A stretch of 64,000 nt of DNA from Perkinsus chesapeaki (GCA_013115145.1 JAAPAO010000080.1:1-64000); one strand, 5' to 3'. Shown: positions 1 through 11,260, numbered from the stretch's first letter. Numbers and translations are program-made. The notes: generated by a model from the letters alone, not told the origin.

Positions 1-232
1 AGAGAGCAGTCCGATTACGATCCAGAGAGGAGTCGAGATTCCCTAACAAGGCCGCAATGTCGTCAGGATACATAAAGCCGACATCAGCGACCGTAGCCAA
101 CCCATCGTCGGATCCCGAAAGCTCCTGGCAAATGGAAGCCCACAAAGAATCATCCACCTTGGCCTTAGCACGAAGAGCAGATATGTCGACCTGGGCAGCC
201 TCGATTCTCTGGGAAAGGTTCGACACGGACAT
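1..232 (-). CDS. Hypothetical protein, 3' end beyond left edge
   Basis: An open frame starts at an ATG at 232-230 and runs off the left edge, giving about 77 residues. It begins MSVSNLSQRIEAAQVDIS, which looks like a short amphipathic or coiled-coil helix. An acidic, hydrophobic stretch with VGFMYPDDIAALLGNL follows. I do not recognise the family. Frame choice rests on composition: this frame reads like a folded protein, while the longer overlapping minus-strand frame (429-43) is Cys/Ser/Arg-rich in the way of a shadow frame. It lies 253 nt downstream of the polymerase fusion stop, on the same strand. Short helical N-termini of this kind also occur in retroelement ORF1 proteins, so an element is possible. 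Confidence 0.4.
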   Translation of the reverse strand, partial: MSVSNLSQRIEAAQVDISALRAKAKVDDSLWASICQELSGSDDGLATVADVGFMYPDDIAALLGNLDSSLDRNRTAL

Positions 233-485
233 AAAAAAAATGTTGTATTCGCACAAACTTGAGCCAAACTGTTGCAGATATCGGAGCGACTGCATAGTGA
301 TTCAAGTGCAGATACACAATCTAGCTCGCACATCCAATTGTGTGGCAACACAAATAGACAAATGAGGAACCGACTCCGGCTCGAACTGTTACAGTTCAAC
401 TGTACCTCCAAGCACTTCGTGCTTTCCAAGTCAGTACGCCATCATCTAACTTGGGAACTCTACAGCGGAAGCCTTGAACAGGAAA

Positions 486-3400
486 CTAATTCCGAGTATC
501 AAATCGTGCATATAATTTAACCATTTCGTTGAAGTTATCTTCGACCCCGAAACCGCGAGCGTAGTCGAAGCCCAAATGCGAAAACTCTGCCAAGTTGTTG
601 TCGCTCCTTCCATCTCGCCATGAATGAATCTTTGCGTCCTCTTCCAGCATCGCAATGGCCTTGGCAGTGGCCGCGTCGACCGTCGAGGTTCGTCGCTTCT
701 TTGTCGCCGGTTTTGCTTTGTTCTCGAAAAAATCTGTTAGCGTCTGCTGGTTCTTATCGCCTGTTGTTGAGGCACTCGCTTGTTCCCTAGCGTGAACCCG
801 CACGGCAATTCCTGCACCACGAATCCGATGTACTTCCACGCCTTCCAAGAGGCCGATCGCTAACGTCGCGATATCGTTCTTGGTCGGTGTGATAGGACAG
901 GATCGACTCCACTGATAGCATGCCCCGATTCCCATGAACTTGAAGGGTTCGACCCAGTCATCGGGAGCCAGATAAAGCCTAAGAATGACCCTCTCCGGTG
1001 AGAGTCCTTCCAGCAATGGCGTCACTTGCGCCACAAGAGCCTGGACCAGCTGCCTGGCAGACTCGGGTGTCACATTCCGGATCCCGAAGTTCTTGTCGGC
1101 GCTGACTGTGGAGATATCGGTAACCAAGTCATTCCGATAATCCTCACCGCGAGCATTGGTAAGCATCCTCTCAACGGTTTTAGCCCCGAACGACTGGTTC
1201 AATGCGGGTACCAAGTTAGGGTCCAACAAGTCACCAACCGTAACCAGACCGAACTCGTTCTGTAATTTCTCAAGCGTGCGATAGCCGACCTGTGGCAGCA
1301 TGTGCAGAGGCAACTCAGCCAGGAATGCCCTGTTATGGAGGACCCTCACACCTTTCGGTTTGGCCTGTGTAGTGGCAATCTTAGCAAGAACATGGCTGTC
1401 TGCGATTCCGACTGAACACGGCAGGCCAGTCGCTCGGGTCACGGCTCTTTGCAGTGCCTCAGCTACAGCGGCTTCGTCCGAGTAACTACAGTCCCCAGAC
1501 ACATCGACGATGGCCTCATCAACGCTTTTCGCCACGACTCTGTCAAGCGTCCCTCCACCAACAACAGCCATCAATCGAAGCATCTGTTTCCATGCAGTAT
1601 TGCACTGCGTCAACAACTCGCTGGTGACAGGGATCTTCTCCAGGTCCGGACACAAGTCTTTCACCTCGGCAAGCCACATGCTCCCAGAAACACCATACTT
1701 CCGCGCTGCATAGTTCGCGCTACAGATTTCGCTTCCGCGGCCCATACCAGAAACAACAGCCATCGGTCTTGGTGACTCGGGAACGCCCGTCGCCTGCAGC
1801 TGAGCTACACAAGCGAAGAAACTGTCGAAGTCGCAAAGCATGAACCGCCTGTTTGTTTCTGGTTTCGGCTCTCGATGACGCTCGCACTCCTGCTGAAGCT
1901 CCTCCACAACCTCGGCTGCGACTTCTCCTTCTGACCACAACCCTTCGGCAGGTTGGCATTCTTCGATAAATTGGCGGAATCGCCTCCGCCATGTGCCAAG
2001 GAAATGTAGTCGGCTGCTCGCGAAGAAGGCATCGACCGCACCCTTAGTGTGCCCAACGGATGCCCCCGCAGGCTGACAAGTAGCGAGGACGCTCTTGGAG
2101 GTTACCGGGGGATCTTGGAGCTCGAAAGCCGTGATAGTTATCATGCCGACCCTTCCAAAGGACGACACCATAGGCGCAGCCATCTGTTGTGCGGTAGCAA
2201 TAATATTATCCAATGCTGGCATCGGGCACCGGCGACTCTTTGTCTCATAGGTCGCCGTTGCCTCCCGTCCCAAGGCCACACACAGGCTTTTGGGGTACTG
2301 AGGTGCACGTGCTTTGACACGCTCGATGACATCCTTGCTCAGGGACTCGATCCAAAAGCGTATTTTATCTACTTCTTTCAGGTACGGGCGGAATATTTTC
2401 GATGCACTCACACTGCCGGCTTTAAGGGATTCAGAGTCCTTCACGCCCCTGGCGTTCTCAATAGGGTCCTTCCCTCTCGAGGCTAGCTTCAACCAGGATA
2501 TCAGATCTGCGTGGACCGGGTCTACGTCCAGCTCGTCGATAACCGGCCAGATTTCTGCACATTTTGTGTCACCAGTAAGCCAGGGAATAAGCTTTTCAAT
2601 GTCTTGGAAGGTTGCTCGGCCAACTCCTCTTAAAGATTTCACTTTCACCTCGGACATGAATTCGAGTATCTGACCAGGAGCTGCTGCCCGCCCGCAGAAA
2701 AACGAGAAACCTCACCTTGCTGTCACTCAAAGCCGTGACTGCATCGGGCTTATTCAGGCCGCACGCAAGCTTCGCCAACTGACGGTTGCTAGCTATGCCC
2801 GCGGACATCGTGAAAGACGTGACGGCTTCGACCTCCTTTCGAAGCCGCTCTGCCCAAATAGCGCCTTCCTGCAGGGCCGCATTGCCAACCTAAAATGGAA
2901 TATGAGAGGCTCTGCGAAAATAATGCAAGGCAGTTTCGTTTAAAGTCACAAGGGAGAAATAGCAGACCCAACCTGAAAGAGCGAATCCGTACTCGGTACT
3001 AGAGCCCACTCAACTAAACTCGGTATTAGAAGCATGATCACTCAAATCAGCTAAGTCAAACTGACTCCAGATCATGCGAAAATATGATCCATGGTTCATC
3101 GGAAGCAATCAGTCAGGTTACCGTACTGAAGAGTTAATCGACACCAAGGCTATCATTTTCTATCCATCAATTTCTCTCCGGAGGTGCAACCAGCCTAGCT
3201 GGAGGTTTCCTAATGTTTTCCATACGTAGTCTGCCAACGGAATGCGCTTTCAATCTATGCAAAGCGCATTACAGACTTCGCTCGGATAATGTCAAGTCCT
3301 CATCTGGGAAAATGATATGCACGACAACATAATGTTGCCAACATAGCCTCGGTTCATGAGGCTGTGGAACGTCTCCCTGCGTGAGGTGCCTCGGTTTGAT

Positions 3401-4786
3401 TTGTATCACGGTAAGCTGATTCCCGTTCTGCGATAGTTTACTCTCCCCATTTCCGCGTACAGTGTCAGCTCAGTGGGGTCACCGACGCAGCCGTTGAGAA
3501 CGTGTACCATTTGTTTGCGAAAGACCGACCAGAATTCCGGGCCCACAAGAAGGAAAACCAGGTCTCAGTGGAATGTTGGCTAATCTCCCGTTCTGCAAGG
3601 GCAGCTCACGCGGAGCGACCATTTCTATAAACGAGGTCCACTTATAAGTGGCACTTACACTCATAATGAGTAACCTATCATACAAAGCCTCTTGGCCCGA
3701 GGCCTCAAACTTGGTATACCGGATTCAACACGTCACCGTTTAGTGGTTACCAGAGACGCGTCAAGTTTCCGGCTGTATTGGTTACACTCTGTTGTTCGCC
3801 GGGGCTTAACCAAACCCCTAGCGAAACCGGACTAGGCCCTACTCTTCTACTCGAGAAACCGGTTGGCAGTTTAACCGCCAGCCGGTTTCTCTAGTATCCG
3901 CCGCGCGTTTAACCGCCGCGGTTATCGGCAGGGCTTTCAAGAGCACCACTTCACCTTGTAGTCTACTCGAGGCCACAGGCATAAACTGTCAGATACCTCC
4001 GCTGTGCACCAGGCGTGCTTAACAGACATGTGTTGATGAAAGTGACCCTGTTGGGTTTCTCAGATACGAGATTCGAAATTATGGCGGCAGAAAGGTCCGT
4101 AGGAGTCTTGCAAAGTACCACTTTGAATCGCTATGCCGTCTGTAACCCATTTGGTCTTACCTCACCACCCACCCACTTAATCCCCTCAGGCATTTGCTCC
4201 TGTTGTTCCTCTCCACAGAGAGACGTAAGATCAACGAAAACCTCATCAATGCTGGCACGCTCTAACGGTGCCGACTCCGGAAGTGCAGTACGGAGAGCAC
4301 GCATAACTGATGTGGTAGATTGACAGGATTACTCATGAACCAAGAGGTACCTTCCTCGCTTGCATCTCGATATCGATCCAACGAGACTCTATACCGATCA
4401 CGAGGTTGACCTGGCGGAGGGCCATTAGGTAAAACTTCACCAGTACCAACGTCCACCACTTCAACGTGTGCACTTCTGGCTCCAGCCTTCTCCGCAATGG
4501 AGGTGGAAGCTCCACGCTTGACCTGAGGCCAGCTATGAAGACCATCTATCCGGATCGAGTTCCGAACAGACGTGATACTTCAGCGAACCAGACGTGGACG
4601 TACCCCGGGAATCTTCCTTGCAGAGTAATCCACAGCCAAAACCATGTCCCACTGTGACACGACAAAAGGCACCGAACTCGGGATACCAAGACGGCGGCGT
4701 TCGACTTGAGCGTAGAAGCAGTCGAGGTCGAAGAGCGCTATGACGGGGGGTACTGCATGTGATGACCGAGTTTCAGGAGAAGCCAT
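486..4786 (-). CDS. Tandem Y-family DNA polymerase: Pol eta-like module fused to REV1-like module
   Basis: Five exons join in phase: 4786-4604, 4522-4351, 4306-4161, 2889-2716, 2669-486 (952 aa). Module 1 (about 1-420) is a full Pol eta-type translesion polymerase. It has FDLDCFYAQVE (metal ligands about 20 and 22), a fingers region ending RYRDASEEVM, RASIDEVFVDLT (second acidic pair), GIASNRQLAKLACGLNKP, and a little finger with GSVSASKIF and SRRCPMP. Without a stop the same exon continues into a REV1-like module: SRLHFLGTW (REV1 N-digit hallmark), CDFDSFFACV (catalytic Asp pair), SVDEAIVDVS, and CSVGIADSHVLAKIATTQAK. A PCNA-box, QQTLTDFF, lies at 749-726 and is followed by basic residues. 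No BRCT domain is seen. Both active sites look intact, so both translesion activities are expected in one nuclear chain. The stop of the upstream gene is 77 nt away, and TTATTAG lies just before the ATG. Confidence 0.85.
2890..4160 (-). other. Long intron 3 of the polymerase fusion gene
   Basis: This 1,271-nt intron separates exon 3 (ending ...GGTGAG, donor GTAAGA at 4160) from exon 4 (acceptor TTTTAG at 2895-2890). It is about 28 times longer than most introns here. Phase is kept across it, and the protein motifs on both sides belong to one polymerase domain. I found no convincing coding frame inside. It carries a foldback near 3853-3891 and repeated GAAACCGG and TTAACCGCC words at 3800-3930, so it may hold an inserted nonautonomous element. 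Confidence 0.6.
3853..3891. repeat. Foldback hairpin inside polymerase intron
   Basis: GAGAAACCGG (3853-3862) pairs perfectly with CCGGTTTCTC (3882-3891). After one mismatch, TGGC (3864-3867) pairs with GCCA (3877-3880), leaving a 9-nt loop. A further GAAACCGG lies at about 3823, and a second TTTAACCGCC is at about 3908. It could be a MITE-like foldback or a structured intron part. Confidence 0.6.
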
Positions 4787-4863
4787 ACGCGACGTCTAAT
4801 AATGTGCGAGCGACATGACAAGTTCGCAAATAACGAACACAAACCAAAGCAATGTGATAAAAT

Positions 4864-6334
4864 CTATACTAATGAGAACTCGTCTGGCTCAGAAGCAGTG
4901 CTCCTTCCAGCATGCTGGTTTCGTTGCCGCATCAGACCATCCACTAAATCGGCTGTGTCTTCCCACGTTGCTTCTAACAAGTCAGGGACTGCGCATTGTG
5001 CCTAAAAGCAGCGCTCTCAACCTGGAAAGCCACTCGAGCTCTTCTTTGGTACCTGTGATGGATCTGGGAATGGTCTTAGTGTCGCTAGCAGCTGATCGGA
5101 GGTGCTAAGGCCGGCTGATTGGACAGCATGCAGGTAACTAAATAGCAACCTCTCAAGTAGCAGCTCGGATACATGAGCAACTCACTGGTCAAGTATCGCA
5201 TCACTCAGCGAAGAGGAGCTACTGGCTGAGACGTGATACACCCAAATGAGGCAAAGCCAATCTAGAGCGCTCAGCTGTGACGTGACGCCATCTTTCACGT
5301 TGTGAATAGTATCAACCTAAATGGCGGAAGTCTAGAGGAGGGTAAATGCGAGAATATCTTACCTCTGCCACGTCCGGTGAAGAAGCTTCTGAACCCCAGG
5401 TCTGTGAGTCGATACCCATACCATCTCTAACCAATTGCTCCACGAAGTTGTCCGTAGTTGTAGGCGTTAGAGGTATAAGCCTCGAGATGCCGTCAGGGTA
5501 TCCAAACATTAGGCAAATATTCTCCCATATATCTTGGAGGGACCCCTGATATGCTACGCTCAATAGTAAGCTTCGTCGAGAACTTACCCTGATAGGCGAG
5601 CGGCTATATCCTGTATTGACGGCGGAGATGAATTGGGAGCAGTCCCCGCTCCACACCCCATCCGAAGCCATGATCCCTCGCACCATCGGCCGTGGGTCAC
5701 TAGCCTCCCTATTTGCTATCATGTCGGCGACCACTCTTCCAGGTTCATTATTGAACTCTGTCATCGTGTCTACGGGCTGCCCAACGGGAGCATCGACCTC
5801 CCACCCGGGGGCACCCTCGTCTCCCAGCTCCTCCACGTCCCAACCGTCCTCGATGATGTCGGCGCCGGGACTTGAACCTGCGCCAATATTCTGACTATGA
5901 GCGGGCTGGGCTGTGGAGGATCGCGGCTGCCTAGGAGGAGCTTGTCCTGTCCCATTTCTGGTAGACCCGGAATTGGCACATGCGTTCTTCTGGGTGTTCG
6001 TGGAGGGCATTTCCTCTGCCTCGATGGCCAAGTCGTCGACATCCCATCCACCTCCAGCCGATGGCGGCTGCTCGAACTGCGGTAGGAGAGCGCGAGTTGG
6101 CTCCGCGGGCTTCGGCTCCGGCGCCCGAACCTTCGGCACTATCACCGGCATCTTCGCCTGGCCTTCCGCGGGAGCATCACGTGATGGCGCTAGACTGGGC
6201 ACTGCGCGGGAAGGAGGTTCAGTAAGACTCCGCTCCTCCACCAACTGATCGGCCAGCCGCTCTGCCGCGCTTGTTGCCTTCTGTGCATGACCGATGGCGG
6301 AATATAAGGCACTAAGTGTAACTGATGTTGACAT
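4864..6334 (-). CDS. Hypothetical protein with GW(D/E)V acidic tryptophan motifs
   Basis: Five exons join in phase: 6334-5588, 5545-5363, 5316-5186, 5137-5053, 5001-4864 (427 aa). The four introns are 42, 46, 48 and 51 nt. The N-terminal 30 residues are helical. A Pro/Ala-rich disordered stretch follows with three acidic Trp motifs, GGWDVDDLAIE, DGWDVEELGDE and PGWEVDAP. The C-terminal half is compact and helical, with WENICLMFGYP, LSALDWLCLIWVYHVSAS and LLEATWEDTADLVDGLM. I cannot name the family. Short acidic Trp motifs like these are known in proteins that bind vesicle-coat subunits (COPI and AP appendages), so a trafficking role is a guess. The first intron is a multiple of three and stop-free, so unspliced RNA would still read through it. 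It starts 66 nt after the upstream gene's stop and ends 77 nt before the polymerase start. Confidence 0.7.
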
Positions 6335-6400
6335 TTCGAAAAAGAACTTAGAATTTCGCGACTGTTGACTTGGCTACAAAACTCTGGAGCACAAGGGAAA

Positions 6401-9400
6401 CTATGTATAGGTGACATGAAGTGTTATAAACCCTACAGTGCTCTCATCGCTCATGACCACAGCAGAAGTCTCCGCGCATGTCGTATCAATTGGCTGCAGG
6501 TCGATCAATATCTCTTCGGCTATGCCTCGCCTGGGGTGGAGCACCTGGTGAGAATGCGTACTCGTGAGAGTATGCTCGGCCGGCCCACCGTGTGTCCTGT
6601 GCCGATCACTCCCCAATCTTCCACTTGTAGACTAGCCAGAAGTTCCTCTTCTGTGGAAGAGCCGACCAAGACTTCCACTGGATGGGCATCGGTAGCGGGG
6701 TCCTCGGGTAGATGTATATCCTGAATGGAGCCGGTCGTCTTTGAGGCGAGACGGACGGAGACTGCCGAAGGATCAGGGTCCGAGACTAGGTCGACGTCTT
6801 CAATTGAGAGCAAACGGAACACAGCGGTGATTAGAGGCGTGGAGGAAGCGGCAAGCAAGACCTGACAAACGCATTCCAGACATAGGGATTGAGAGTGATT
6901 GGAGATCCCTATCGATTAGAATGGTGAAGAGAACATCGCAGCGGCTACTTGACACTTCACAACGTAACCCGAAAGTTTCCGACCAGATCGCATCCTGCGC
7001 TTTCACTCAACTCACTGCCTTCCCTGATGGTAGCTTGAGGGAGCTATCGCTCATAGCATGCCTCCAAAGTGGCACTTCCATTCGCCCATCTACTATGGTG
7101 ATCTGGATACCCTCAGACTCTGCTACCACGCTGTCAGGGCTTAGGACCACTACACGAACTTCGTCACCTGAGGGACACTCAGCGGCAAGAAGGGCAGCGA
7201 CAGCGGTAGTGGAGGAGGGCGAGCGAGTTGCTGTACCTGCTTGGCACTCAAGTCCATCCTCCAGTGGAGCCTCCCATCCAGGACAGTCACTCCACACTAC
7301 TTCGGGTGATGTCCAGGACACCCCTGTGGTGATGTTTATCAGCTGGGAACGAAGCTTTAGCTCTGCCGAGGCGAAGACTCGCATTCCTAGCACCCGACCG
7401 TTTTCTGTAGCAACCGGGCCATCCGCCTCACTTGGCAAACCGCTACATTCCGACATGGAGAGCTTCCAACGGCGGCTACTAGTGTTTGTGTGGATAACCG
7501 AGGGAAAGCTATCCTGACGCATTAGACTGGCAGGATGGGTAGGCTCCCCGAAATTGTCGACATCGAACCACGTAAGGTCGTATCTGAGGCTGCTATGGTT
7601 AAGCACGCAGTGATATAGTGAAAGTGAGGATCGCCATATTCCAGACCAGCCAAAACTAAGGCTACTCGTGAACTTTAGGAGAGCACCAAAGTGGTACGTG
7701 CATTCTCCTCGAGCTTTCAGATCCTCGAGGCTACTTTCCACCAGAAACGGCTACAGCGTGGATGATGACATATCCACAGCCTCCCTTCCCCACTTAGTGG
7801 CTATTCCTGTCGAGATGTCCGGTTTAACGAACGTTGCTAGTTCCTCAAATGCTCCTCGAAGATTGTCAAACTCCTTCTCAAACTGCTCCAACCGATCCAT
7901 CGACTGCAGATTGGACTCTAGTAGCCTCAACATGCGCTCTCTCAGTGTTGCTCGCCGACCATCACACTCCGTCACCCCAGACTGCGGCTCATTCAACATA
8001 CGATGTGTTTCGCTACCGCCTGAAACGAGCTAGCTTTGCGTGGAGTTCTGCCTTACCCATCCGCTGCACATCATCATCGCCAGCCGTAGTAGTGCTCGCG
8101 GATTCTATATTCCACTTTCCTATAGCCGCGCCCGGGGGAACTCTAGGTGGCCTCATCGATGGCTCAATGATAGCTCGCGGTATCGGTCCCCGTTCCACTA
8201 GCAACACAACAGGCGAGGAGCCTTTGTCGCCAATTAACAGCACATGCGAATGCAATGGATTCTACCAAGAGGATGGTCATGCTATCACCAACCATGCTAT
8301 TATAAAATGCATCTTCATTCGTCGTCGATCGCCCAAGCTCTATTGGGCAGCCACAAGCCCAAGCTGCAAGTGAGTCCAGCGCAATGGAGAAAGCATTCTC
8401 GACAAAGTGTTGACTTCCGACCGCCTGGAGACGTCCGTCGACAATCGCCGCAAATAGCCGCTCCACACGCAGCACAGTTATAAACCGTCCCAGTGTGAGG
8501 GCGAGGGAGGAAGGCGGTGAGGGTAGCCAGAAGGCCTATAGAGGAATAATATCGATTAGCTCGTAACCGACAGTCACCTCTCTGGCGCCGAGGTAATACA
8601 AAATCTGCCGCGCCACAGTCTGAGCAGCTTCCTGTCAGACAGCCTGGCACCCGAAATCGATAGGGGCTCTGGGAGCTTGCAGCATCTTCACTAACATGGT
8701 CTGGGGACCGGATCACGACATCCTCGATCTTCGCCTCGGGCAACTGCAGTACGGGCGATACACTAAAGGAAAGCGAAGATGATGCTTACTACTTGCTCGG
8801 GAACGAGGCCACAACAGGTGATTGCCTCCAGGAGCTTCCTCTGGGATTCGCTGTGTGGCTCTTCGCCAAATAGCCTATCTACCCCCAATGGCAGCCTCGA
8901 GCTCATATTGATAAGAATGCCCAACATACGAGCATCTTCACTATAAAACGCCTTACGAATGGCCTCCTCATCGGCACTACACTTCTCAAGCAGGCGCATC
9001 ACTACAGCGTGATGGTGACCGACCACGGCGTCGCCCAACGCGGGGCTTAGATCGCCTGTCTCTTTTAATGCACCAAGTAGGCATTGACAGCTAAGCTCAT
9101 CGCCCACCCTACTGCACTCTACTATAGCTGCCCGGACAGCATCATCAGTGAAAGGCAGTGGTACCAAGTCCAACAGACACCGCACAACACTGGGATAGCC
9201 AACCACTCTAGTGAGGATTTCCTGTGGGAACTTCCCCTTCAGCACATAGTACTTTATCTCGCTCTCATACACTACTGGATTCTCCAATGCTTTCTCCAGA
9301 GGTGTCAGTCGGGCAGTGATGTCAAAGCTTGAACTGGCCATGGACTGAAAAGAGAGATACCACTTGATCACAGTCGACAGTGACCACAGCATTGCCCAGC

Positions 9401-11260
9401 ATTACAACAGCCGGCTGCAATATATTACACTCCCTATTACCTTTATATCCTTTAAATATACCCCTGCCAAGATTTCTCTCATCCGTCTCTCCTTGATCGC
9501 CCTATCAATCAGCTTGAACCCCACCACACTGCCCCGAGCCAACATCTCGCACGATATCCCACGTTTAGTGACGGCGACCACATCAGCTCCTCCAGCGATT
9601 AAATACTGCATGCAGATGACGGCGTCCGCTTCAGCTGCCAGGTGTAACGGTGAGATGCCCTGGCCTCCACCACCGATGGAAAGGTCAAGCCCGTTGTTCA
9701 CCGCCCATTTCACGAGCCTATCACTGCCCTTGCGGACGGCAAGATGTAGCGGAGCCCAGCCGTCCACGTTAAGAGTGTTTGGCTCTGCTCCGTGCTCTAA
9801 CAGTAAACCGGCGATCCGCGGCAGGTCAGCGCCATCAGTTTGCTTTAGTGAGAACAGCACGTGGAGGGGGGACGTCCCCAAGGAGTCAACGGCGTTAGGA
9901 TCCGCCGAAGCCCTCAACAGGAGCTGGCAAGCATCGAAATCCGCATTAGCCGCTGCTATGTGAAGTGGACTGCCGAGAATCCCTCCTCCTATACAAGGAT
10001 TGACCTTTATGTCAGTCAATAGGTAACTGACAATACCGACATCTACAAGTATCCTTTTAAGCATATCCTAATCGACGACGAAGCCTAGCCCATATATATT
10101 ACCGTATAGTATCGAGCCTTCTCTCTCTAACTGCCAGAGTGAGCGGAGTCATGCCATTGATGTCCAGACAGTTCTCCATGCCCAGTCCTCTTAGACCCTT
10201 GGCCACTCCAAGATGGCCTTTCAAAGAGGCTAAATGCAGGCGGTTGCGACCCTTAGCATCGACGTCCCTCAGATCAAAGGGGGCTTTAGAGATCCTTATT
10301 AGGAATTCACGCAGAGGGATATCGTCACCATCCGCGAGACCTTCAAAAATGGCAAAGAATTCTCGTAGGTGAGAGTTGCACCTACACGTACCAATTCCGC
10401 AGATTCACCCTCCCCGAAGATTCTACCTAGCGAGCTTCGGCAGGGCAGGTGAGGCATAGCGGAACCACTCCAGAGACAGCTCCGATAGTGTGGGCTTCAA
10501 GCGGCGGAAGCCTGACCGAAATTGCTACTTGAAGACCATCAATCTGTTAGGTACTTCCTGGTAAAGCTGTGAAGGTATTGCTACATATATCAAGGGTATG
10601 CAAGGCCGGTAAGTAGCCAATCCCTCTCGGCAGCTCCTCGATAAGATTACTTTCCAAATGCAGTACTCGAAGGCTTCGACAGTCCCCAATAGTGGAGGGT
10701 AGGGAACGCAGACGGTTATTACCAATTGATAGAACCTTCAATAACAACAGCCTATTTTCCACGCGTTCTATCGGACTGTTTCCGAGCGCAACGAACCCTG
10801 GGAACCCCTCAACGCCGTGTAAGTGCCCACGGCCTCCAATGCCTCCAATCGCCCTAGTGCTTAGTACCTTTAGAGTATCCCTAAAGTGATAGAGAGCTTC
10901 GCCAGGGATACACTGCAGGTTGTTATGTGAGGCGTAGAGCTCTTGGAGGTTAGACAGTACACGGAGATCCTCGATGGAGGGAAGGGCCTCTAGTCCCTTA
11001 TCCCGCAAGTCGAGAACACTGTATGATCGGCTGGCTTCTCTGCGTGAAGATATCTCGCCGTGGGGTAGGGGATCATACTCAGTCGAGGCTGTGCTGGTCG
11101 ATACTGAGTAGGGGGGCTCTCATGTGTGGGTTAGGTGCTGATTACCATAGGGTATCCTTTCTTGATTGAATGATAGGAGGCCAGAGGAGACCGCGGAAGA
11201 TTCTCCCTCGGCCTCCGCTATGAAGCTGCTGTTTGCCTGTAGGGCGGATGAAGCTAGCAT
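6401..11260 (-). CDS. Multidomain LRR-ankyrin-FYVE-like-C2-like protein
   Basis: The ATG at 11260 is the first after an in-frame stop. Exon 2 starts at 11103 after a 42-nt intron. About 12-15 short introns give an estimated 1,300-1,400 residues. Order: Ser-rich N-terminus; leucine-rich repeats at 11.02-10.55 kb (LKVLSIGNNRLRSLPSTIG, LRVLHLESNLIEELP); ankyrin repeats at 10.35-8.8 kb (GSPLHIAAANADFDACQLLL, DGWAPLHLAVRKGSDRLV); a Cys4-pair zinc finger at 8.64-8.38 kb (CSDC, CAAC, CGDC, CREC, in FYVE-type spacing); a coiled coil near 7.9 kb (LLESNLQSMDRLEQFEKEF); a beta-rich part; and a C-terminus resembling a C2 domain end (STVGFITLHVTY, stop 6403-6401). FYVE and C2 domains bind membrane lipid, so a membrane-linked scaffold is inferred. 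Joins at 8.30-8.38 kb, 7.75 kb and 7.0 kb are uncertain, so two genes cannot be excluded. Confidence 0.65.

Noticed and set aside
43-429. 128-codon minus-strand frame at the left edge
   Set aside because: It is Cys/Ser/Arg-rich and overlaps the better-composed frame starting at 232; it reads as a shadow.
2049-2486. Plus-strand frame of 145 codons over the polymerase gene
   Set aside because: It is antisense to the conserved polymerase exon and has no family features.
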